Part shown: piece by piece, positions 5,980 through 9,799 of the stretch
Layout of the letters: every line of letters starts with the position of its first letter
Numbering within the stretch: the stretch's first letter is position 1
From: CBDBCK01 sp965203345
GTDB lineage: Bacteria; Chloroflexota; Dehalococcoidia; Lucifugimonadales; Lucifugimonadaceae
DNA: 9,799 bases
Assembly (NCBI GenBank): GCA_965203345.1
Contig: CBDBCK010000016.1
Span: forward strand, 1-9,799
Direction: 5' to 3'
Made by a program: the position numbers and the translations under genes
Notes under the pieces: model-generated
The model's database searches: none
What the model was told of the DNA's origin: nothing
What the model saw: only the letters and a program-made list of their open reading frames with translations

Positions 5980-6633
5980 TTACTTAATTGCTGTTGTTTC
6001 TGTCCGTGTTTTGCCGCTTTTTCCGGGGAACTCCTTGAATAGGGCCTCAATCATTGCTGGCATAACGCTGGACAGTTGCGATGATGAACCTGAACTTTTT
6101 ACGTTGGCCTCATAAAGCACGTTGAGATTCTTCGTGCCTACGCTCTTGGCGTCAACGATGTACAGCAATAAACCACGGCTATATTCAGTCCTCGATACAG
6201 TAGAGGAGCCAACGACTCCGTATGTTGGCGTATATGTTGTCGTACCGGAATAGGTTCCGTAATTGCCGTAAGTGTTCAAGGTGCCATATGTTGTTGATGA
6301 AGACACGCCCGTTTGGCCAAAGATAGGAACAGATGCCAGCTTTTCTTTACCGCTGTCAATACCATAGCTGAGAGCGACTACTACATCAGATGTTTCGCCT
6401 GAGACGGCCTCCCTGTATTGAAGTTTGCTTAGCTGTTGGCGGACAAGTCCTATGTACGTCTTGTATTCAAGGCTATTTTCCTGCCCCTCCAGAGGGACAA
6501 AAACATACGTCTTTGGAGTTGGCACTTCTTCAAGTTGGTGAAACACAGCCACATGCGACTTAACGAATCCGGCGCATCCTGATAGGAGGATAAGGGATAG
6601 CGCAACACTCAGCATTCTTGCCATCTTTTTCAT
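5980..6633 (-). CDS. Cassette 4: lipoprotein, DUF4136-like
   Basis: A 217-residue predicted lipoprotein. The N-terminus is a type II signal peptide: MKKMAR, a hydrophobic core, and the lipobox LSGC with the lipidated cysteine at 20. No Asp follows the Cys, so the outer membrane is the likely destination. The mature part has KTYVFVPLEGQENSLEY (about 41-57), SDVVVALSYGID (about 82-93), a Tyr/Gly/Thr-rich low-complexity stretch (about 115-140), then RGLLLYIVDAKS and a helix PAMIEALFKEFPGKSG. This pattern recalls DUF4136 lipoproteins, whose role is not established. ATG 6633 has AAAGGAGG 8 bases upstream, the strongest ribosome site in the window. It is the only gene of its cassette. Confidence 0.85.
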   Translation of the reverse strand: MKKMARMLSVALSLILLSGCAGFVKSHVAVFHQLEEVPTPKTYVFVPLEGQENSLEYKTYIGLVRQQLSKLQYREAVSGETSDVVVALSYGIDSGKEKLASVPIFGQTGVSSSTTYGTLNTYGNYGTYSGTTTYTPTYGVVGSSTVSRTEYSRGLLLYIVDAKSVGTKNLNVLYEANVKSSGSSSQLSSVMPAMIEALFKEFPGKSGKTRTETTAIK

Positions 6634-6653
6634 TTTCTCGGCCTCCTTTTGCC

Positions 6654-6769
6654 ACTTAACGCCTCAATCAGCCGCAATTTATAAGCTGGCCGTTTTGCGG
6701 TAAAATGGAGCGAAGCGACATCGCAAAACGGCCAGCTTGTAAATTGTCGGATGCATTGGTTTGTTAGGT
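6654..6769 (-). other. attC site of cassette 3 (long, 116 bp)
   Basis: The minus strand runs from ACCTAAC (6769-6763) to GTTAAGT (6660-6654). The central stem is unusually long: 25-base arms at 6675-6699 and 6722-6746 pair at 24 positions around a 22-base loop. The NERD gene's TAA stop is inside the opening box. The AACAAACCAATGCATCCGAC start and the TGATTGAGGCGTTAAG end are familiar for environmental attC sites. Confidence 0.93.
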
Positions 6770-7537
6770 GAATTCTTGTACTGTCCGACAAGTTGGGTAC
6801 CCTGAGCAGCCCCAAAACTGTTTGCCACTATTAGCTCCTTTTTTTGCCGTACGCAACACCATAGACATACCACATTTAGGACATATTCTATCAGTACTAA
6901 TATTCTTCCGAGATTTTAGCTGCCGTACATGTTCTTTATCTGTTGCTCTTGATGGCTCAAGCCTGCCCGACTGAACCTGAGCAATAACAGACTGTACCTG
7001 CTCTTGAGAAAGAATAGGAGTTTTGAACGATTTTATATACCTTACATAACCGATACCATGTGTAACATTTTTAGGCATATCAGTCTTGAATTCACTTTCT
7101 CCGGTGAAGGCTATTACAGAAATAATTGCTTCAGGCGGTATTTCTAAAGCAGACTCAAGAGTTTTTACGTGCTTATAATTTTGCCGAAGTGGATTTTGGA
7201 ATTTGTTTTTTACTTTGTATATCTGTTGAGTCCATTGCGCTTGATTTTCCCCACCGAAAATCCAGCCTTTCATATTCTTTGTTTCTACTACGAATACACC
7301 GAATTCTGAAACAAAAATATGATCTATTTGCGTAGTTCCATCAGGCGTTGGGAGAGTTACGTTGTGTATTGGCGCATAAACATCTGCGGGTAGCTTGCGT
7401 TTGGCTAGGAACTTGACTACAGCCTCACCAAAAAACCCTTTTAATTTTGGTGTTCTCAGTAATCGAATGATTACGATAAACAGTAACGCCCACAACATGG
7501 GCTTTAAAGCTACTTGTATTATTGGCGCGAAATCCAC
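6764..7537 (-). CDS. Membrane-anchored NERD-domain protein with C-terminal zinc ribbon
   Basis: A 257-residue putative nuclease-related protein. An N-terminal membrane helix (about 8-27) precedes a NERD domain (about 34-150) with GEAV (G37/E38), QIDHIFV (D72, H73) and VVETKN (E85, K87), which give the E...D...ExK nuclease-like signature, and QNPLRQN (114-120). The C-terminus is a topoisomerase-type zinc ribbon with Cys at 219, 222, 244 and 250 and the FWGCSGYPTC motif, which should bind DNA. It starts at GTG 7537 with GAGGT 8 bases upstream; an ATG at 7542 is out of frame. The stop lies in the attC box. This domain pair is widespread and poorly characterised. A DNA-cleaving or defence role is inference. 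Confidence 0.9.
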   Translation of the reverse strand: MDFAPIIQVALKPMLWALLFIVIIRLLRTPKLKGFFGEAVVKFLAKRKLPADVYAPIHNVTLPTPDGTTQIDHIFVSEFGVFVVETKNMKGWIFGGENQAQWTQQIYKVKNKFQNPLRQNYKHVKTLESALEIPPEAIISVIAFTGESEFKTDMPKNVTHGIGYVRYIKSFKTPILSQEQVQSVIAQVQSGRLEPSRATDKEHVRQLKSRKNISTDRICPKCGMSMVLRTAKKGANSGKQFWGCSGYPTCRTVQEFT

Positions 7538-7571
7538 GTCATTCTACCTCTGTACTACTGGCTTTATTTTC

Positions 7572-7670
7572 ACCTAACGCCGCGATAAGCGGCCGACCGT
7601 GGCCGGCGATTCTTTTGCGCAAGCAAAAGAAATGACGGGTAGGGAGGTCCGCTTCATCGCCTTGTTAGGC
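7572..7670 (-). other. attC site of cassette 2
   Basis: A 99-bp site whose minus strand runs from GCCTAAC (7670-7664) to GTTAGGT (7578-7572). The tip is a perfect 9-bp stem (TTCTTTTGC 7610-7618, GCAAAAGAA 7623-7631) closed by a GCAA tetraloop. The outer arms GATAAGCGG (7583-7591) and CCGCTTCATC pair with one extra base. Confidence 0.92.
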
Positions 7671-7671
7671 G

Positions 7672-8205
7672 TCAGGTTTGTCGACATGCGATTTCCCTAC
7701 ACTCTGCTCTAAGATCGGCTAGTTCATATAGCGATTGCGGATTGTGTACGGTATTCATCGGAGGAATGTGCCTCCTGACCAGGCGTTTTTCAATCTCTCG
7801 ATCTGGCGAATCCGATACAACCCAGGAGATCTCTAGATTCGAATCTATCCATCGCACAATCTCAGCGGTGTCGTCTTCTGAGAACTTGTAGTTCCTTTGA
7901 TTTTTCTTGTCTCGAAGAGAACCGATTGGAGGACGATAACCCAGCGCCGCTCCTAGGCCTCTGAAGAATGTTGCTGGACTGCGATGTCTGAGCTCCTGCC
8001 GACAGAGCCGGGTGGCGAGAGATCTACTGGCGATCCCAATGTACAAGATGCCTCGTGAATCGATGCGATTCGCTAGCCAGCTAGGAAGTGAAGCTCGATT
8101 CTTGGTGAATATAGCGTAGTACCCGCTACTAGCTGGAACTTCGCTCTCTGCTACAGAGGCAGGCACCTTGGGAGTGAGTAGTTCTATTTCGATATCGTCT
8201 AACAC
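7672..8205 (-). CDS. GIY-YIG-like protein (cassette 2)
   Basis: A 177-residue divergent GIY-YIG protein. GYYAIF at 28-33 is the GIY strand, LYIG at 54-57 the YIG strand, and SRSLATRLCRQELR (60-73) supplies the arginines (R61, R66). EIEKRLVRRHIPPMNTVHNP (137-156) carries the candidate metal-binding glutamate (E137 or E139) and the asparagines (N151/N155). An insert around 80-110 with FFRGLGAALGYRPPIGSL is typical of a subgroup of cassette and mobile-element proteins that I recall but cannot name. It starts at GTG 8205 after AGGA, 4 bases away, immediately inside the cassette, and its TGA abuts the attC. Nuclease activity is plausible but unproven. Confidence 0.8.
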   Translation of the reverse strand: MLDDIEIELLTPKVPASVAESEVPASSGYYAIFTKNRASLPSWLANRIDSRGILYIGIASRSLATRLCRQELRHRSPATFFRGLGAALGYRPPIGSLRDKKNQRNYKFSEDDTAEIVRWIDSNLEISWVVSDSPDREIEKRLVRRHIPPMNTVHNPQSLYELADLRAECREIACRQT

Positions 8206-8216
8206 TTGGTCCTGAC

Positions 8217-8271
8217 GCCTAACGCCAAAAGAACCGGCGGCAAAGCCGTCCGGTTGCTTTACTTGTTATAC
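8217..8271 (-). other. attC site of cassette 1
   Basis: A 55-bp site whose minus strand runs from GTATAAC (8271-8265) to GTTAGGC (8223-8217). The stem AACCGG (8232-8237) pairs with CCGGTT (8250-8255), and GGCGGC faces GCCGTC. The box extended to GGCGTATAAC is the exact inverted counterpart of the cassette's other end at 8827-8836, which fixes both limits of the toxin-antitoxin cassette. Confidence 0.92.
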
Positions 8272-8295
8272 GCCGGTAGAATGCGCACATATTTA

Positions 8296-8307
8296 TGTAC
8301 ATGTACA
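8296..8307 (+). promoter_or_regulatory. Putative YefM operator: two adjacent TGTACA boxes
   Basis: TGTACATGTACA lies 13 bases before the yefM start. YefM of E. coli is known to bind palindromes with a TGTACA core at its own operator, with YoeB as co-repressor. TATTAT at 8311-8316 could be the -10 element, so a bound complex would block polymerase. The spacing and location fit autoregulation, but the promoter -35 is weak and unassigned. Confidence 0.75.
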
Positions 8308-8319
8308 GGCTATTATCGT

Positions 8320-8571
8320 ATGGAAAGTATAAGCTACACCGCTGCCCGCAGCAACCTTGCCAAGAAGATGGAGCAAGTATGCGACGACCACGCCCCAATA
8401 GCGATAACCCGTAAAGGAGAAGGCGCTGTTGTGATGATGTCCATGGCAGACTACCAGGCGTTGGAGGAAACGGCTTACCTACTGCGGAGTCCGAAGAATA
8501 CCAGACGGCTGATTAAGTCAGTTGCGGAACTAGAGGATGGGCGCGGGAGTGAAAAAGGCTTGCTGGAGTGA
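8320..8571 (+). CDS. yefM: Antitoxin YefM (Phd/YefM family)
   Basis: An 83-residue antitoxin that neutralises YoeB and represses the operon. The ATG at 8320 gives MESISYTAARSNL, the standard family start, with the N-terminal DNA-binding fold, DHAPIAITRKGEGAVVMMSMADYQALEETAYLLRS-type core segments, and an acidic C-terminus (EDGRGSEKGLLE) that would wrap the toxin. The frame is open upstream to 8206, but that part runs through attC and operator and is not coding. Unlike its neighbours it reads on the plus strand, against the array, so it depends on its own promoter. It overlaps yoeB by 4 bases. Confidence 0.95.
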   Translation: MESISYTAARSNLAKKMEQVCDDHAPIAITRKGEGAVVMMSMADYQALEETAYLLRSPKNTRRLIKSVAELEDGRGSEKGLLE

Positions 8572-8822
8572 AGCTAGTCTTTGCCGAGAGCGCGTGGGAA
8601 GACTATTTGTACTGGCAAAAGACAGACAAAAGAATGCTCAAGAGAATAAACACTCTTATAAAGGATACTTCAAGGGAGCCGTTCGAGGGCATCGGAAAAC
8701 CAGAGCCCCTAAAGCACGCCCTCTCGGGGTATTGGTCCAGGCGAATTAACGACGAGCACCGCGTCGTATACAAGGTGAAGGGAGACTCCCTTCTCATCGC
8801 ACAGCTACGCTATCACTACTGA
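8568..8822 (+). CDS. yoeB: Toxin YoeB, ribosome-dependent mRNA interferase
   Basis: An 84-residue RelE-superfamily toxin that cuts mRNA in the ribosomal A site when the antitoxin is lost. The length equals that of E. coli YoeB, and the known catalytic positions are kept: E46 (KPEPLKH), R65 (EHRVVY), H83 and terminal Y84 (RYHY). The conserved blocks DYLYWQKTDK, REPFEGIGKPEPLKH, SGYWSRRI and SLLIAQLRYHY are all present. It starts at GTG 8568 in the GTGA overlap with the yefM stop, giving coupled translation. It looks fully functional. As cassette 1, nearest attI, it would penalise loss of the array head. Confidence 0.97.
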   Translation: MKLVFAESAWEDYLYWQKTDKRMLKRINTLIKDTSREPFEGIGKPEPLKHALSGYWSRRINDEHRVVYKVKGDSLLIAQLRYHY

Positions 8823-8829
8823 GGTAGGC

Positions 8830-8897
8830 GTATAACAGTTATTAAACGTCAAACGACGTGTTTAAACACGTCATTTGACATATATTCATATTTAGAA
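8830..8897 (-). other. attI recombination site (crossover box 8830-8836)
   Basis: On the minus strand, GTTATAC (8836-8830) is the junction where cassette 1 begins. No matching RYYYAAC box or attC stem is found upstream of it, and the integrase start lies 150 bp away in the divergent direction, as expected for attI. The outer limit is arbitrary. The direct-repeat integrase sites known from attI1 were not identified. Confidence 0.75.
8848..8879. repeat. 32-bp loopless palindrome in the attI region
   Basis: GTCAAACGACGTGTTT (8848-8863) faces AAACACGTCATTTGAC (8864-8879) with 15 of 16 pairs. No T-run follows on either strand, so a terminator is unlikely. It lies between the candidate Pc and the crossover box, so any Pc transcript would carry it as a 5' hairpin. 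Alternatively it is an operator for a dimeric protein. Confidence 0.85.
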
Positions 8898-8925
8898 AGT
8901 GTAATAAGTATATTATCTTTGTCAA
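8898..8925 (-). promoter_or_regulatory. Candidate cassette promoter Pc
   Basis: On the minus strand, TTGACA (8925-8920, a perfect -35) is followed after 16 bp by TACACT (8903-8898, 4 of 6 for -10). It points into the cassette array from the intI-attI interval, the usual place for Pc. Transcription would begin near 8891. The surrounding AT-rich DNA favours melting. No LexA-type CTG-N10-CAG box is evident in 8837-8985. Confidence 0.6.
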
Positions 8926-8985
8926 TAAATAATAAAGATATTTTTTTAGCATTCAATATTTTCATAGTAGAGATATATCAATCAA

Positions 8986-9136
8986 ATGAATCCCATTCAA
9001 GTAGCCAAAAAACAACCGAAGTTGCTTGAGCAGGTGCGCTCTGCTTGCCGTGTAAGACATTACAGCCTCCGAACTTAGACCACCTACGAATATTGGATTC
9101 GTCAGTACATCTATTTCCATAAAAAACACACCCTAA
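8986..9136 (+). pseudogene. intI: Integron integrase IntI, N-terminal fragment (stop codon and IS insertion)
   Basis: A tyrosine recombinase that would insert cassettes at attI. From ATG 8986 the frame encodes QPKLLEQVRSACRVRHYSLRT, split here as QPKLLEQVRSAC then RVRHYSLRT. After a TAG (9076-9078, codon 31) it continues in frame as TYEYWIRQYIYFHKKHTL. This matches the SAM-like core-binding domain of IntI proteins (compare LRxRIRxxHYSxRTEQxYxxWxxxFIxFH), where the stop replaces the Glu of RTEQ. The frame ends at 9136, where IS1380 copy 2 begins. It is divergent from the array as in all integrons. The catalytic half is not in the window, and the gene as seen cannot make full-length enzyme. Confidence 0.9.
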
Positions 9137-9799
9137 CCCGGATTATTCATGAATAGATAAAACAAAAGCCTTTAGTGTGATAAAATAGTGTGTTTAAACA
9201 AATACTTAATCACAAAAAGGCTTTTGCATGTCAAATACTACCACTAAACAGAGTGTCCTGCTCAAGGGACTTTCAAAAAAAACTGTCGTTGCTCAATTTG
9301 ACCAGGATCATGCCAGTGCCGATGGTGGCGCCGTCCTGCTCAAAGCCTGTGATGAACGTCTTGGATTAAGTGCTTCACTCGCGGCCTGCCTGTCGGATAA
9401 GCGGCAACCAGGTAAAGTCAAGCACTCCCTGCAAGAGCTGTTTCAACAGCGCATGTTTGGCATAGCCTGTGGCTATGCGAATGCTAACGATGCCGCGCGT
9501 CTGGCTCATGATCCGGTGTTCAAATTACTCATTGGTCGTGGCGCCGTCGATGGTCATGATCTGGCATCCCAGCCGACGTTATCTCGTTTCGAGAACACCG
9601 TCCGTCCTCGCGATTTGTTACGTATGAGCGAGGCGCTGGCCGAGGCGGTGATCAATCGCCACAAGCGTCGCAAGAAGCAGGTCAAAATCCGACGGTTGAT
9701 CCTGCCCATGGTCATCAGCAGTTATCGCTGTTTAACGGTTTTTATGATTGCAACTGCTACCTGCCGTTGGCTGGATTCTTACCGTTTGATCAGGAGTTG
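9133..9799 (+). mobile_element. IS1380-family insertion sequence, copy 2 (from 9137, right end outside window)
   Basis: Starts with the same 18-base left repeat as copy 1 (9137-9154) and stays nearly identical through the hairpin and transposase 5' region, with scattered substitutions. The preceding CTAA (9133-9136) is the likely target duplication and is the complement of copy 1's TTAG, suggesting a preferred target. It interrupts intI and has the same orientation as copy 1, about 5.1 kb away. The right end and second target copy lie beyond the window. Confidence 0.93.
9228..9799 (+). pseudogene. IS1380-family transposase, frameshifted, partial
   Basis: Begins at ATG 9228, in register with the intact transposase at 4095, and agrees with it for 153 codons with a few substitutions (for example D to N in YADAND, D to G in GRDAVDG). 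At 9686 about 19 bases present in copy 1 are missing. The loss removes LITIDL including D158, with D160 lost through the frame change, and shifts the frame, which then reads IRRLILPMV to the window edge. A protein from this copy would lack the first catalytic aspartate and all later parts, so it could move only with transposase supplied by copy 1. Confidence 0.92.

Larger units (their letters stand above)
1..9136 (-). mobile_element. Chromosomal integron: cassette array, attI and start of intI (IS copy 1 inserted within)
   Basis: Nine attC sites punctuate the segment at intervals of about 0.5-2.6 kb. Each begins on the minus strand with a CTAAC/ATAAC box followed by AA, and nearly all end in CGTTA. 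The two boxes bounding each cassette match: GTTATAC for cassette 1, GTTAGGCGTC for 2, GTTAGGTG for 3, GTTAAGTGGC for 4, GTTAGCA for 5, GTTAGGGCT for 7, GTTATGTT for 8 and GTTAGGT for 9. That is expected if each was inserted as a circle. Most genes are on the minus strand and end next to or inside the attC that follows them. A divergent integrase N-terminus at the right end fixes the platform polarity. The array continues past the left edge. Confidence 0.93.

Noticed and set aside
196..8271. The nine palindromic repeats as a CRISPR array or REP elements
   Set aside because: They differ in length and sequence, are spaced by whole genes and share only the outer core boxes, which is diagnostic of attC sites.
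8206..8319. Upstream extension of the YefM frame
   Set aside because: It runs through the attC and the TGTACA operator; the family start MESISY at 8320 is clear.
8821..8840. LexA-like CTG...CAG box near the attI junction
   Set aside because: The CTG and CAG here are 14 bases apart, not 10, and the CTG lies inside cassette 1, so it is not a credible SOS operator for intI.
8848..8879. Palindrome as a rho-independent terminator or attC stem
   Set aside because: No T-tract follows on either strand, and there is no RYYYAAC/GTTRRRY pair flanking it.

Overview
This window is most likely the head of a sedentary chromosomal integron. A disrupted integron integrase gene and its recombination site lie at the right end, and ten gene cassettes run leftward from them on the minus strand. 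Nine of the ten cassettes are complete. The strongest evidence is a series of nine imperfectly palindromic attC sites. Read on the minus strand they start RYYYAACAA and usually end GCGTTRRRY, and the two core boxes that bound each cassette match each other. The AT-leaning DNA, the varied attC sites, the many unrelated one-gene or two-gene cassettes and the IS1380-family elements suggest an environmental, probably aquatic, gammaproteobacterium. The genus cannot be named from the sequence.

Layout from attI leftward. The intI start (8986-9136, plus strand) encodes a typical IntI N-terminus, but it carries a TAG stop at codon 31 and is cut after about 50 codons by a second IS1380 copy (9137 to the window end). 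Between intI and the array lie a candidate array promoter Pc (8898-8925, minus strand), a 32-bp palindrome (8848-8879) and the attI crossover box (8830-8836). Cassette 1 is a YefM/YoeB toxin-antitoxin pair placed against the array direction with its own operator. Cassette 2 encodes a GIY-YIG protein. Cassette 3 encodes a membrane-anchored NERD protein with a zinc ribbon. Cassette 4 encodes a lipoprotein. Cassette 5 is split by an intact 1661-bp IS1380-family element (4004-5664, TSD TTAG). Cassette 6 encodes a four-helix membrane protein of unknown role. Cassette 7 encodes a second GIY-YIG protein. Cassette 8 is a complete type II restriction-modification system. Cassette 9 is a DUF4160/DUF2442 pair. 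Cassette 10 is a partial gene running off the left edge.

The cassettes are unrelated to each other, but several act on nucleic acids or resemble addiction and defence modules: YefM/YoeB, R-M, two GIY-YIG proteins, NERD and DUF4160/DUF2442. The first two would stabilise the array after segregation. The others are candidate defence genes by inference only. With intI broken, the array can probably be remodelled only by an integrase supplied in trans or by recombination between the two directly repeated IS1380 copies.
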